Source: Archangium gephyra
GTDB lineage: Bacteria; Myxococcota; Myxococcia; Myxococcales; Myxococcaceae
Reading direction: 5' to 3'
Length of the DNA stretch: 64,000 nucleotides
NCBI GenBank assembly: GCA_003243425.1
Contig: QFQP01000008.1
Location: 124,001-188,000 of the forward strand
Shown one piece after another: positions 51,923-62,320 of this stretch; within the stretch, counting starts at the first letter, position 1; each line of letters opens with the position of its first letter. Below the pieces are notes generated by a model. The model was not told where the DNA came from. It was given only the letters and a program-made list of their open reading frames with translations, and searched no databases. The translations under genes and the position numbers were made by a program.

Positions 51923-52545
51923 TTGTCGTCTCCCGTCACCGGCGCCGTGGGAGCCGGCGGCGGCTGCGGCGGAGCAGGGACGGGCTGCCCACCAAAGATG
52001 GAATCAGGGTCTGGCGTCGGTAACTGCGCCGACAACGAGCGCGCCAGCTGCGTGAGCTCGTACGAGAGCCCGCTCTGGCGCGCGGTGAAGTGCACGAAGC
52101 GCAGCGCCGTGGGCGTGTTCTGAAACGCGAGCAGCGACAACGCCTGCTGCTTCACCGCTGCGGACGCGTTCGGGTGGCGAATGAGGTTGCAGAGAATCTC
52201 TTCGGCGCGCGGGTGACGAATCGCCCCTACTGCACGCACCGCTGCCTTCGCGATCCACGGGTGCGCGTCGAGCGTCAGAACTGCGAGCGGGTTCAAGGCA
52301 CGCGGGTCCTGAAGGAAGCCGAGATCTTCGATGGCCTGCGATCGCACCTCGAGCGGCGCTGGTTCAAACGCCCACTGGATTCCGCGAAGCACCGCGACGT
52401 CGGGGCCGGCGAGCACCGGCGGCATCGGCGTGGGCTCGTCGTCTTTCGCACTCAACGTCGACGCGGGCTTCTTCGGCGCCGCCGCGAAGGGCGTCATCGC
52501 CACACAGACAACCGCCGCCAGAACGATGCGCTTCATCGTGTTCAT
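51919..52545 (-). CDS. Secreted HEAT-repeat-like protein
   Basis: A 208-residue protein with a signal peptide (MNTMKRIVLAAVVCVAMTPF) and three or four HEAT-like helical repeats between residues 60 and 150, for example VRSQAIEDLGFLQDPRALNPL and IAKAAVRAVGAIRHPRAEEI. It ends in a Pro-rich tail (PAPPQPPPAPTAP). A much longer open frame upstream is rejected, because it runs antisense to the J-domain gene. The start could also be the ATG at 52536. It is coupled to proC by a four-base overlap. The role is unknown, likely a scaffold. Confidence 0.65.
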   Translation of the reverse strand: MNTMKRIVLAAVVCVAMTPFAAAPKKPASTLSAKDDEPTPMPPVLAGPDVAVLRGIQWAFEPAPLEVRSQAIEDLGFLQDPRALNPLAVLTLDAHPWIAKAAVRAVGAIRHPRAEEILCNLIRHPNASAAVKQQALSLLAFQNTPTALRFVHFTARQSGLSYELTQLARSLSAQLPTPDPDSIFGGQPVPAPPQPPPAPTAPVTGDDK

Positions 52546-52645
52546 GATGCCCCACGGAAAAAGGTGGCCAATTTTTTGCGTCGATCTGCAGCGGACGTAC
52601 AAGTCGTCACACGCCTGTAGCACACGCGATCTGGAGACCGACGAC

Positions 52646-53134
52646 ATGCAGAAAGTCAGCACCGCATGCAGCACCGTCGAAGCGCTCGATGTCGAGTGCA
52701 CGCACTGCGGAGTTCGCATGACCAGCCACACCGGTGGCGGCGGCACCATCCGCTATTTCCACTGCCCTTCGTGCTCGCGCTCCGCGACCAGCATGTACAG
52801 CGAAGTGTTCCGCGCCGATTCGAAGATGCGCATGCGCAAGGCCGTGCCCGAGTCGCGCGTGCCGATGGGCAACGTGAAGGAGCGCCTCGAGAACTGGCTG
52901 GCCGCGATCGCGGTGGCCGACCCGTACCGCGTGCTGGGGGTGGGCGCCGATGCGTCCGACCATCTGTTGCGTGAGCGTTACCTGACGCTGGCGCGCCAGC
53001 ATCACCCCGATCGTGGCGGCGACACCGAGCAGATGCGCCGCATCAACGACGCCTACGAGCGCGTGCTTGCCGATCGGGAACAGCGGCGACTTGCCCCCAG
53101 GCCGTCGTCGCGTCTTTCGCTGAACGTCGGCTGA
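52646..53134 (+). CDS. Zn-ribbon protein with C-terminal J domain
   Basis: A 162-residue protein. The N-terminal zinc ribbon has Cys18, Cys21, Cys40 and Cys43 (C-x2-C and CPSC). The C-terminal J domain spans about residues 91-146, with YRVLGVGADAS and the HPD tripeptide at 120-122 inside ARQHHPDRGGD, so it should stimulate an Hsp70. The reverse order from classical DnaJ, where the J domain is first, is unusual. The ATG at 52646 is preceded by CTGGAGACC. It is divergent from the HEAT gene. Confidence 0.75.
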   Translation: MQKVSTACSTVEALDVECTHCGVRMTSHTGGGGTIRYFHCPSCSRSATSMYSEVFRADSKMRMRKAVPESRVPMGNVKERLENWLAAIAVADPYRVLGVGADASDHLLRERYLTLARQHHPDRGGDTEQMRRINDAYERVLADREQRRLAPRPSSRLSLNVG

Positions 53135-53172
53135 AATGGCAGCGTGGTGAGCGCGCGATTACAACGCGCTCC

Positions 53173-53634
53173 ATGACTCCCTACGCGGCACCGAACGCGA
53201 CGTTCCTCAAGAGCGACGGCACCCGGGTCTCGCTCTCAGAGCTCACCGGTCAGAAGACGCTCGTCCTCTTCTTCTATCCGAAGGATCGCACCACCGGCTG
53301 CACCGCCGAGGCGTGCTCGTTCCGCGACTCGTACGAAGACTTCAAGGCCGCCGGCGCCGACGTGATCGGCGTGTCTGCCGACGACGCCGCGTCGCACGAA
53401 GACTTCAAGGGCAAGTACCGCTTGCCGTTCACCTTGCTCACGGACGTGGGTGGCGAAGCCGCGAAGGCCATGGGCATCAAGAAGACACTCGGCCTGATTC
53501 CCGGCCGCGTCACCTTCGTCATCGATCGCAAGGGGCAGGTCGTGCACCGCTTCGAATCGCAGCTGCGCGCCACGCAGCATGTCGACGAAGCGCTGCAGGT
53601 GGTCAAGTCGCTCGAGAAATCGTCAGCGGCCTGA
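53173..53634 (+). CDS. bcp: Thioredoxin-dependent peroxiredoxin (Bcp type)
   Basis: A 153-residue peroxiredoxin. Cys43 in DRTTGCTAEACSFRD is the peroxidatic cysteine and Cys48, five residues later, the resolving cysteine, the atypical 2-Cys arrangement of Bcp/PrxQ. FFYPKD before it and the conserved Arg near GRVTFVIDRKG complete the active site. It reduces hydroperoxides with thioredoxin. TACAAC lies seven bases before the ATG. The last 12 bases overlap the convergent SpoIIM-like gene. Confidence 0.95.
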   Translation: MTPYAAPNATFLKSDGTRVSLSELTGQKTLVLFFYPKDRTTGCTAEACSFRDSYEDFKAAGADVIGVSADDAASHEDFKGKYRLPFTLLTDVGGEAAKAMGIKKTLGLIPGRVTFVIDRKGQVVHRFESQLRATQHVDEALQVVKSLEKSSAA

Positions 53635-54573
53635 GCGCAGCAGCCAGCGCCAGAACGCCAGGAAGCTCGCGGCTCCGAGCGCGAACTTGAGCGCCGAGGG
53701 GAAGTAGGCGCCGGGGCTCACGAAGCCTTCGACCACCCCGATCATCACCATGAAGGGCGCGGCGCCGATGACCATGCGCACGCCTTTCTGCGCGGCCTCG
53801 GAGAGCGCTGCGCGACGCGAACCTTCACCCGGAGCGACGAGCGCGCGGCCCATACCGAGCCCGGCGCCAGCGGTGATGCAGATGAGCGAGAGCTCGATGG
53901 GCCCATGCGCCGCCATGAAGGTCACGATGTTCCAGCCGATGCCGCCACGCGCGCACGCGGCCACCACCGCGCCGACCAGCAACCCGTTCTGAAAGACGAC
54001 GAACACCGTGCCCAGCCCCGCGGTGATGCCGAGCAGGAAGGCGATCAACGTGACGCGCAGGTTGTTCACGAAGATGCCGAGCGCGAGTTGTTGCGGCGTC
54101 TCGACGCCCAGCACGCCGTCGGTCCACAGCTCGCGTCGCGCGACCCAGCCGCGAATGTCGGCTGGCACCAGCAACTGCGCGCCTTCCGGGTGCAGCCACA
54201 CCGTGACGGCGCCCAGCACCACGCCCAGCACCAGCAACGCCGCAGAGACCTGAATCAACGGCAACGCCTCACGCACGAGCGAGGGAAACGTGTGCGTGTA
54301 GAACGCGCGCAGTGCTCCGAAGCGGCGCGCGCGTGGTTGGTAGATCGAGCGCCACGCCGTCGCCGTGAGCTGATTGAGGAAGCGGTGCACGTCGGTGTTC
54401 GCGTACGCGGCTTGAGCGGCCGCGAGATCCGCCGACGCGCGCCGGTAGAGCCGATCGAGCTCCGAGACGTCGGCGAGCGTGAGCGTCCCCGACTTCTGCC
54501 GTGCGAGCAGCGACTCCAGCGCCGTCCAGTCGGGCCGGCGACGCGCCACGAAGCCCGCGAGCGCCTCGGCCAT
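53623..54573 (-). CDS. SpoIIM/DUF95-family membrane protein
   Basis: A 316-residue protein. A cytosolic N-terminal helical region (about residues 1-95: FVARRRPDWTALESLLAR) is followed by five or six transmembrane helices with the motif LALGIFVNNLRVTLIAFLLG and FMAAHGPIELSLICITAGAGLGMG, both typical of stage II sporulation protein M homologues. In non-sporulating bacteria the gene usually sits next to an RDD gene, as here, where the gap is only two bases. The role may be membrane remodelling; substrate unknown. Confidence 0.85.
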   Translation of the reverse strand: MAEALAGFVARRRPDWTALESLLARQKSGTLTLADVSELDRLYRRASADLAAAQAAYANTDVHRFLNQLTATAWRSIYQPRARRFGALRAFYTHTFPSLVREALPLIQVSAALLVLGVVLGAVTVWLHPEGAQLLVPADIRGWVARRELWTDGVLGVETPQQLALGIFVNNLRVTLIAFLLGITAGLGTVFVVFQNGLLVGAVVAACARGGIGWNIVTFMAAHGPIELSLICITAGAGLGMGRALVAPGEGSRRAALSEAAQKGVRMVIGAAPFMVMIGVVEGFVSPGAYFPSALKFALGAASFLAFWRWLLRSGR

Positions 54574-54575
54574 GG

Positions 54576-55271
54576 CTACTTCGCCGCCAATCGCGCGCGA
54601 ATGCGCTCGCGCACTTCGTCGGGCGCTCCGTCGGTGGCCACCTGCAGCCGCTCGGCGATCAACCGGCCGAGGCGATCGCGGTGCGCCGGCTCCAACTGCG
54701 CGTAACGCACCAGCCAGCTCGACGCGATCTCGACCACGTCGACGTCGAGCGACACGTTCCGCACCTGCTCGTAGCGGCTCAGGTCGATCTGCTCGTCGCG
54801 AACCAACAGCGTGCCTGCGAGCAGGTCTCCCAGGCGGCGGTGCTTGCTGTCGACGAGCATCACCGCGGTGCCCACCGGGTAGCAGGTGGGAAGAAAATCG
54901 ACGAGCCGCATCAGGTTTCGCACCGCGCTCGCGAACGGCGTCACCGGCGAACCGTCGGCCTTCACCACGCGAATGCGCAGCAGCCGTTTGCCCGGCGTCT
55001 GCCCGTTCCAGCGGAGCTCGAAGACCGTCCAGTACGCCCAGAGCAGCAACAGCACCGTCACGATCGCGCCGACGCGGAGGCCCGCCGCCAGCGTCATCAC
55101 CGCGTTCAGCGGGTCGGCGACGAAGAAGGTCACCGAGAAGTACGCGACCAGCGCCACCACCCACATGATCATCGCGTCGACCAGCCAGGCCATCGCGCGC
55201 GAACCGAGCCCTGCGACCGGTAGCTCGACGGCCACGCGTTCGGCCGTGGCGATGTTCAGCGAGTCGCTCAC
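54576..55271 (-). CDS. RDD-family membrane protein
   Basis: A 231-residue protein with the RDD hallmarks: GLGSRAMAWLVDAMIMWVV at the first helix (Arg and Asp), and ELRWNGQTPGKRLLRIRVV then DSKHRRLGDLLAGTLLV (Asp). About three or four helices are followed by a charged cytosolic C-terminal helix. RDD proteins are linked to transport or Na+/H+ antiport in some bacteria. GTG 55271 overlaps the rsmB stop as GTGA, and it precedes the SpoIIM-like gene, a known gene pairing. Confidence 0.88.
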   Translation of the reverse strand: MSDSLNIATAERVAVELPVAGLGSRAMAWLVDAMIMWVVALVAYFSVTFFVADPLNAVMTLAAGLRVGAIVTVLLLLWAYWTVFELRWNGQTPGKRLLRIRVVKADGSPVTPFASAVRNLMRLVDFLPTCYPVGTAVMLVDSKHRRLGDLLAGTLLVRDEQIDLSRYEQVRNVSLDVDVVEIASSWLVRYAQLEPAHRDRLGRLIAERLQVATDGAPDEVRERIRARLAAK

Positions 55272-56614
55272 TTGCCTTTGCGCACCAGCACCGCGCCGAA
55301 GAGGCCGTCAGTCTCGTGGCGGTGGGGGAACAGCCGCAGCATGCCGCCACGGGTGACCTTCGGCGCCAGCTCTTCGCCGAGCCACGGCGTCGCCGGCACC
55401 AGCTCGAAGTCGGGGTGCGAGGCCAGGAAGTCCTCGACCACGCCTTCGTTCTCTTCGCGCAACAGGCTGCACGTGCCGTAGATCAGCCGGCCGCCGGGCT
55501 TCACCAATTTTGCAAACCGGGCGACGAGCGTTTTCTGAATTTGCACATGCTCCGCGAGCATCTCGGGCGTCATGCGGTAGCGCGCGTCGGGCTTGCGGCG
55601 CCAGGTGCCCGAGCCGCTGCACGGCGCGTCGACCAGCACGCGCTCGGCCTGGCCGTGCCACTTCACCAGCTGCTCGTCGGCTTCAGGGCCCTTCGCGATG
55701 GCCTGAATGCGAACGTTGTGCACGCCCGCGCGGCGCGCCCGCAGCTTCAGCTCTTCGAGGCGGCGCTCGTCGACGTCGAGCGCGTAGATCTCACCGCGGT
55801 TCTTCATCTGCGCGGCGAGCTGCAGCGTCTTGCCTCCGGCTCCGGCGCAGGCGTCGAACACCTTGCGCGGCGGCGCGTCGACCAGCATTCCCAGCAGCTG
55901 ACTGCCTTCGTCCTGCACTTCGAACAGACCTTCCTTGAACGCCTTGAGCGCGTACACGTTGGTGCGCGTCTCGAGGATCAACCCGAAGGGCGAGAGCAGG
56001 GTGGGCGTGACCTTCACGTCTTCGGCTTCGAGCGCCCTGGTGAGGTCCTTGAGGTTGGTCTTGAGCGGGTTGAGCCGCGCCGTCAGCGGCCCGCGCTTGT
56101 TCATCGCTTCGGTGACCGGGCGCGCTTCGTCGCCCAGCTCGGCCAGCAACTTCTCGGCGAGGAAGTCGGGGATCGACGCTTCGATGGCGAAGCGCTGCAG
56201 CTCGCTCTTCTCGGCGAGCTTCGACTTCGCGTGCACCACGGTGCGCAGCCACGAACCCTCGGTGCCCGGCAACGAGAGCGCCGCCAGCACCGACGACACG
56301 TCGTCACCGTCGAGCACGCGGCTGATGGCCAGGCGCATCATGTCTTTGCGGCTGGTGCTCAGGCCCGTGAAGCCCTTGACCTTCACCTCGGCCAGGAAGT
56401 CGACGAGCCGCTGCTTGCGCAGCATCGAGTACACGCGCTCGGCCACCGCGCGGCGCTCCTGGGAATAGAGGTGCTTCTTGTTTCGCAGCGTGTAGTCGAG
56501 CGCGCGATCTGCCAACCGGCCATCGTGACGAACGGCGCCGTACGCCTCGAGACAAGCGAGCGTGACGAGATCCTCACGTAGCGGGCGTTCCTTCAGCGAA
56601 CTCAATGGCTTCAC
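55268..56614 (-). CDS. rsmB: 16S rRNA (cytosine-C5)-methyltransferase RsmB/Sun type
   Basis: A 448-residue enzyme with an N-terminal NusB-like RNA-binding region (about 1-140) and a C-terminal methyltransferase domain. Motifs are FDACAGAGGKTLQLAA for SAM, DAPCSGSGTWRRKPDARY with one catalytic cysteine and IYGTCSLLREENEG with the nucleophile. In E. coli RsmB methylates C967. GTG 56614 is selected over a longer frame, because it overlaps the stop of the upstream gene (GTGA). It is co-transcribed with the RDD and SpoIIM-like genes. Confidence 0.92.
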   Translation of the reverse strand: MKPLSSLKERPLREDLVTLACLEAYGAVRHDGRLADRALDYTLRNKKHLYSQERRAVAERVYSMLRKQRLVDFLAEVKVKGFTGLSTSRKDMMRLAISRVLDGDDVSSVLAALSLPGTEGSWLRTVVHAKSKLAEKSELQRFAIEASIPDFLAEKLLAELGDEARPVTEAMNKRGPLTARLNPLKTNLKDLTRALEAEDVKVTPTLLSPFGLILETRTNVYALKAFKEGLFEVQDEGSQLLGMLVDAPPRKVFDACAGAGGKTLQLAAQMKNRGEIYALDVDERRLEELKLRARRAGVHNVRIQAIAKGPEADEQLVKWHGQAERVLVDAPCSGSGTWRRKPDARYRMTPEMLAEHVQIQKTLVARFAKLVKPGGRLIYGTCSLLREENEGVVEDFLASHPDFELVPATPWLGEELAPKVTRGGMLRLFPHRHETDGLFGAVLVRKGK

Positions 56615-57132
56615 TCCTTGCGAGACAACACGATCCACACCCCGAACCCGATCGCCACCACCAGCGCGCCGATGCCCAGAACCCAGCTCACCCAGCGCGG
56701 AAAACCTTCGGGCTCCACGTCGAACACGCCGCGAACCACCTTGTGGTGCGTGCTGTTCCACCCGATTTCGAAGCGGTACTTGCCCGGCTCGTCGACGGTC
56801 ATCGACGTCACCCAGGCCTTCTGGCCTGCCTTGCGGTGCACCGTCTGACTCTGCGTAGACCCCATGTCCGAGAGGCGCCGCACCGAGTACGTCAGCGGCC
56901 CGTCGAAGTCAGGGCCCGACAGCGGCTGCAACGACGCCGAGATCTCGAACGGCTTGCCGGCCTGCACCGGCGCGCTGATCGCCCCGCGGAGCGCCTCTTC
57001 GGCGTCGGTCCAATGGAGGCTGTACACGGCGCCGGCCCGCTTGATGTCCATGACCGTCAACGGGTTCTCTCCCGCGCGCACATCGACCGGCAGCTGAGCG
57101 GTGACGGCGAGCACCGTCGCGAGGAGGACCAT
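56611..57132 (-). CDS. Secreted beta-sandwich protein with C-terminal membrane anchor
   Basis: A 173-residue protein. The signal peptide (MVLLATVLAVTAQLPVDVRA) is followed by an Ig-like beta-sandwich (GKPFEISASLQPLSGPDFDG ... YRFEIGWNST) and a single C-terminal helix at about 147-168 (WVLGIGALVVAIGFGVWIVL), then a short basic cytosolic tail. The sandwich should face the periplasm. It resembles YtkA-like/FixH-type domains only loosely, and I cannot name the family. The ATG at 57132 is ten bases after TAGAAG. It heads the rsmB unit. Confidence 0.6.
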   Translation of the reverse strand: MVLLATVLAVTAQLPVDVRAGENPLTVMDIKRAGAVYSLHWTDAEEALRGAISAPVQAGKPFEISASLQPLSGPDFDGPLTYSVRRLSDMGSTQSQTVHRKAGQKAWVTSMTVDEPGKYRFEIGWNSTHHKVVRGVFDVEPEGFPRWVSWVLGIGALVVAIGFGVWIVLSRKE

Positions 57133-57365
57133 GCGAACCGTGCTTCTACGCGTCGATCGCCGACTTTCACAGTCTCAATGCGCGGAACTGGCCGAGATCA
57201 CGACAGAAATCGCACGCCGGTGGACCTTCCGGGCGGTCAACGCGCGTCAATGAGCGGCAGGCTGCCCGACCGGGGGCGTTTCGCTCGGTAAGCATTCAAG
57301 AACATTGTGATTCCAGTCGCTCGTCCGTACGATGCGCACCCGCTGTTTCCAGTGCCTCCCCCGCG

Positions 57366-59516
57366 ATGACTCAAGCCTTCGGCAACTACCAGCTCGTCAA
57401 GAAGCTCGCGACCGGTGGCATGGCCGAAGTGTGGCTCGCCAAGCAGACCGGCATCGAAGGCTTCAACCGTCACGTCGTCGTGAAACGAATTCTTCCGCAC
57501 CTCGCGGAGGACCCTGAGTTCGTTCAGATGTTCCTGAACGAGGCCAAGATCGCCTCGCGCTTCAACCACCCCAACATCGCGCAGATCTACGACCTGGGTG
57601 AAAAAGACGGCCAGTACTTCATCGCCATGGAGTTCATCCACGGCGAGGACCTGGGGCGCGTCATGCGCCGCGCCTGGAGCACCGGCCAATGGGTGGCGCG
57701 GCACATCGCCCTGCGCATCGTCGCCGACTCGTGCCAGGGCCTCTATTACGCGCACACGCGCAACGACGAGATGGGCCGGCCGCTGCGCGTGGTGCACCGC
57801 GACATCTCGCCGCAGAACATCCTCATCAGCTTCGACGGCGCGGTGAAGGTCGTCGACTTCGGCATCGCCAAGGCCAGCGATCAGGTCAGCATGACCAAGT
57901 CGGGCGCCATCAAGGGCAAGTTCGCCTACATGGCGCCGGAGCAGGCCGCCGGAAAACCGCTCGACGCGCGCAGCGACGTCTTCGCGTTGGGCCTGGTGCT
58001 GTACGAGCTCGTCACCGGCGTTCGCCCGCTCAAGCGCGACTCGGAGCTCGCCACGCTGCAGGCCGCGTTGGAATGCAAGATCGACCCGCCGTCGGCCGTC
58101 GCCGAGGTACCCGCCGAGCTCGATGAGATCGTCATGCGCGCGCTCGCGAAGGCGCCCGACGATCGCTACACCGACGCCCGCGAGTTCCAGCGGTCGCTCG
58201 AGCAGTTCCTGCTCCATTCCAAGGAGCTGTCGACCAGCGCCGAGGTCTCGGAGTTGATGGCCGCGCTGTTCGCCGATCGCCTCGGTGAAGAGGCCCGCCT
58301 CGGCGCGCCGAACCCGTCGACCGAGTCGTCGACCAGCAACCCGATTCCTCCGTCGTACAGCGCCGCGCCCGAGTCGGTGACGCAGCCTCCGCCCAGGCCC
58401 GCGTCGCGACCGCCACCGCCACCGCCACCGCCGTCGTCGAACCGCGACCACGTGCGTGCGTCGCCCAGCCTCACGCTCGACGAAGACGCGCTGGCCGAAG
58501 AGCTGCCGGTCGAAGAAGACGAGAACGGCGTCGAGCTGCGCGGCGGCTACGAGTTGCCCGCGGGCACCGTGGTGCCGAGCCGCCGCTACAGCAACGGCCC
58601 GACGCGCCGGCCTGAAGCCACGATGGCTGCGCGGCCGTCACGCCCCGAGGTGCGCAGCGACATGACGGCTGAAGAGCTGCCGCCCGCGCGTCAGCCCGCC
58701 AAACGCCGCAACACGGGCATGGCCAGCGCGGTGTCCGACGAAGAGCTCGAGCCGCGCCGTCGCCCCACGGGTCAACTCAAGCGCCGCCCTTCGACCGCGG
58801 CCATGCCTGAAGCACCGCCGAGGCGCTCGCGGCCCAACGTGCCGGTTTCAGACGACATGGCGCAGCGCCCGTCGGCGGACGGCATCTCGAAGCTGGTCGA
58901 CGTCAAGGAGCTCAAGGCGCGTCAGGCCTCGCGGCTCAAGGCGCTCATCGCGGTGCTGGTGCTGATCGGCATGCTGGGCGTGCTCTTCGTGTACCGCGAT
59001 CAGCTCGGGCAGCTGCTGAAGACCAGCAGCCTCGCTGAAGACGGCGTGCCGCTCCGGTTGACGGTGCTGACCAACCCGCCCACGGAGGTCACCATCGAGC
59101 CGGGTCCCAATGCGCGCGGTCGCCGCCCGTTGGAGCTCGGCCGTACGCCCATCGAAGCCACCTCGGGCGCGTTCGCCGGGGACACCGTGGTGCTGCTCAA
59201 CCGCGATCGCGGCCTGCGCTGGGAAGAGACGCTCAACTACGGCGAGCCGAACTCGGTGCAGAAGATCGACAAGGTCTTCAAAGAGTCTGCCGTGCGCTTC
59301 AAGGTCAAGCCCAACCTGAAGGACGCGAGCATCTGGCGAGGCCCCATCAAGATCGGTCAGGCCAACGTGGGCCTGCTCCTGTACCCGGGCGTGCACAAGC
59401 TCGAGGTGCACTCCGACGCGCTGGAAGCGCCCTTCGAGTTCGACGTCACCTTCACGGAAGGCGCGGCCAACATCGACTGGCCGGTCGACGTGACACCCAA
59501 CCTGAAGAAGAAGTAG
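57366..59516 (+). CDS. Transmembrane Ser/Thr protein kinase
   Basis: A 716-residue Hanks-type kinase. The N-terminal domain has the loop ATGGMAEVWLA, Lys40 in VVVKRILPHL, HRDISPQN with Asp146, and DFG with Asp164. It is followed by APEQ and a normal C lobe to about residue 280. A long Pro/Arg/Ser-rich linker (about 310-515) contains PPPPPPPP. One transmembrane helix lies at about 522-542 (LKALIAVLVLIGMLGVLFVY), then a periplasmic PEGA-like beta domain. This is a typical myxobacterial sensor kinase layout. Its trigger and targets are unknown. Confidence 0.93.
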   Translation: MTQAFGNYQLVKKLATGGMAEVWLAKQTGIEGFNRHVVVKRILPHLAEDPEFVQMFLNEAKIASRFNHPNIAQIYDLGEKDGQYFIAMEFIHGEDLGRVMRRAWSTGQWVARHIALRIVADSCQGLYYAHTRNDEMGRPLRVVHRDISPQNILISFDGAVKVVDFGIAKASDQVSMTKSGAIKGKFAYMAPEQAAGKPLDARSDVFALGLVLYELVTGVRPLKRDSELATLQAALECKIDPPSAVAEVPAELDEIVMRALAKAPDDRYTDAREFQRSLEQFLLHSKELSTSAEVSELMAALFADRLGEEARLGAPNPSTESSTSNPIPPSYSAAPESVTQPPPRPASRPPPPPPPPSSNRDHVRASPSLTLDEDALAEELPVEEDENGVELRGGYELPAGTVVPSRRYSNGPTRRPEATMAARPSRPEVRSDMTAEELPPARQPAKRRNTGMASAVSDEELEPRRRPTGQLKRRPSTAAMPEAPPRRSRPNVPVSDDMAQRPSADGISKLVDVKELKARQASRLKALIAVLVLIGMLGVLFVYRDQLGQLLKTSSLAEDGVPLRLTVLTNPPTEVTIEPGPNARGRRPLELGRTPIEATSGAFAGDTVVLLNRDRGLRWEETLNYGEPNSVQKIDKVFKESAVRFKVKPNLKDASIWRGPIKIGQANVGLLLYPGVHKLEVHSDALEAPFEFDVTFTEGAANIDWPVDVTPNLKKK

Positions 59517-59521
59517 CCCGG

Positions 59522-59549
59522 TTGCCCGGGCCAAACGCCCCGTTATAGA
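59522..59549 (+). promoter_or_regulatory. Promoter of the A-type Fe-S carrier gene
   Basis: TTGCCC (59522-59527) and TATAGA (59544-59549) are spaced by 16 bases, and the ATG at 59558 begins eight bases after the -10. A small GCCCGG/CCGGGC hairpin overlaps the -35 at 59516-59531. Confidence 0.5.
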
Positions 59550-59557
59550 GGTTGAAC

Positions 59558-59941
59558 ATGGACACCACCGCCGTTGCCGTCACGTCGTCGCCTGTCGCCA
59601 GCTCCTCCGAGGCTCCTTCCATGACGCTCACTGAGCGCGCGGTGGCCCAGGTCAAGCAGGTCATCGCCGAACAGAAGCTCGACGGTCACTTCCTCACGGT
59701 GCGCGTGGTGCCCGCTGGCTGCAGCGGCCTCGGCTACGACCTCAACCTGATCGACAAGAGCAAAGACGGCGATCTGGTGTGGGAGCAGGACGGCGTGAAG
59801 ATCTGCACCGACGCCATGTCGCTGCAGTACTTGAAGGGCACCGTCGTCGATTACCACTCGAGCACCACGGCTTCGGGCTTCAAGTTCGAGAACCCCAACG
59901 CCAAGTCGTCGTGCGGCTGTGGTTCTTCGTTCAGCGCCTGA
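59558..59941 (+). CDS. A-type iron-sulfur carrier (IscA/ErpA/HesB family)
   Basis: A 127-residue protein. Three conserved cysteines are present: Cys55 in VVPAGCSGLGY and Cys119/Cys121 in the C-terminal CGCGSS. These residues carry [2Fe-2S] or [4Fe-4S] clusters to apo-proteins. A Ser/Ala-rich N-terminal extension of about 20 residues precedes the domain. The ATG at 59558 is preferred over TTG at 59552. No isc or suf genes are nearby, so it is a free-standing carrier. Confidence 0.93.
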   Translation: MDTTAVAVTSSPVASSSEAPSMTLTERAVAQVKQVIAEQKLDGHFLTVRVVPAGCSGLGYDLNLIDKSKDGDLVWEQDGVKICTDAMSLQYLKGTVVDYHSSTTASGFKFENPNAKSSCGCGSSFSA

Positions 59942-59956
59942 TTCCGGTTCACGTTC

Positions 59957-60595
59957 GTGCGTTCACTGCTCGGGGCCCTGGTCGTCCTCCTGTCGTCGTG
60001 CGCCACCGCGGGTGCGATCAGCGACGACGCGCGGCTCGATGATTCTGCGCGTGAGACGGCCGCCAAGAAGTCGGGTCGCGAGTGCGGCCCTGACGCGCCC
60101 GGCGACCTCGTCCTCCTCGATGCCACCACGGGTGGCTCGGTGCCGTGTTTGCCCGTCACCGTGACCGTCGGCGATTCAGACGTCTACTTTCGTGGGCTCA
60201 GCGGTCCCAGAGGCCAGGTGAAGTTGCTGGCGCCCGTGCAACGCGCCCGGCTCGTGGCGGTCGCTGACGGCTTCGCACCATCGGAGCTCTCGAACGCCAC
60301 CACCGCGAAGGACCGCGTGCTGGAGCTCGAGCTCGCGCCCGCCGAGGGCTTCTGGCTCAAGGTGCTCGACGGCGAAGGCAACTACCTTCAAGACGTGCAG
60401 CTGACCTTCAAGCAGGGCGCCGACGTCATCGCCCAGCTGCGCAGCAACACGCTCGCCAACGTCTTCTTCGCGGGTCGTCAGCCGTTCTCGGGTCAGCCGG
60501 TGGTCATCGAGGCCGTGGGCTTTCAGCCGGTCACCGTGAGCTCGGTGTCAGAGCTCGGTGAAGACGGCCACTCGCTCACGTTGACCCGGCAGTAG
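59957..60595 (+). CDS. Lipoprotein of unknown function
   Basis: A 212-residue lipoprotein; the signal MRSLLGALVVLLSSC ends in the lipobox LLSSC (Cys15). The rest is beta-rich with two carboxypeptidase-regulatory-like repeats, one around LKLLAPVQRARLVAVADGF and one around VVIEAVGFQPVTVSSV. The GTG start at 59957 is 15 bases after the Fe-S carrier stop, so the two genes may share a transcript, though no functional link is obvious. No catalytic motif is present. Confidence 0.6.
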   Translation: MRSLLGALVVLLSSCATAGAISDDARLDDSARETAAKKSGRECGPDAPGDLVLLDATTGGSVPCLPVTVTVGDSDVYFRGLSGPRGQVKLLAPVQRARLVAVADGFAPSELSNATTAKDRVLELELAPAEGFWLKVLDGEGNYLQDVQLTFKQGADVIAQLRSNTLANVFFAGRQPFSGQPVVIEAVGFQPVTVSSVSELGEDGHSLTLTRQ

Positions 60596-60657
60596 GGCGC
60601 GTCGCGCGTCAGCCGCGTTGTTCACGACGTCAACGGTCTGGTCGCGACGGCAGTCGC

Positions 60658-62277
<1,620 letters not shown>

Positions 62278-62320
62278 GCGGGGGCCAATGCCACAGCGCG
62301 TTCCGATTCGCTACCGGCGG

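Noticed and set aside
52546..52749. Long N-terminal extension of the HEAT-repeat gene
   Set aside because: It runs antisense into the J-domain gene and would hide the signal peptide that begins at 52545.
53623..55350. A 575-codon frame joining the SpoIIM-like protein to upstream sequence
   Set aside because: The first 258 codons are Arg/Gly/Ala-rich noise overlapping the RDD gene in another frame; the real start is ATG 54573.
58400..58435. CCACCG/CCGCCA repeat tract in the kinase gene as a functional DNA repeat
   Set aside because: It simply encodes the polyproline linker of the kinase in frame.
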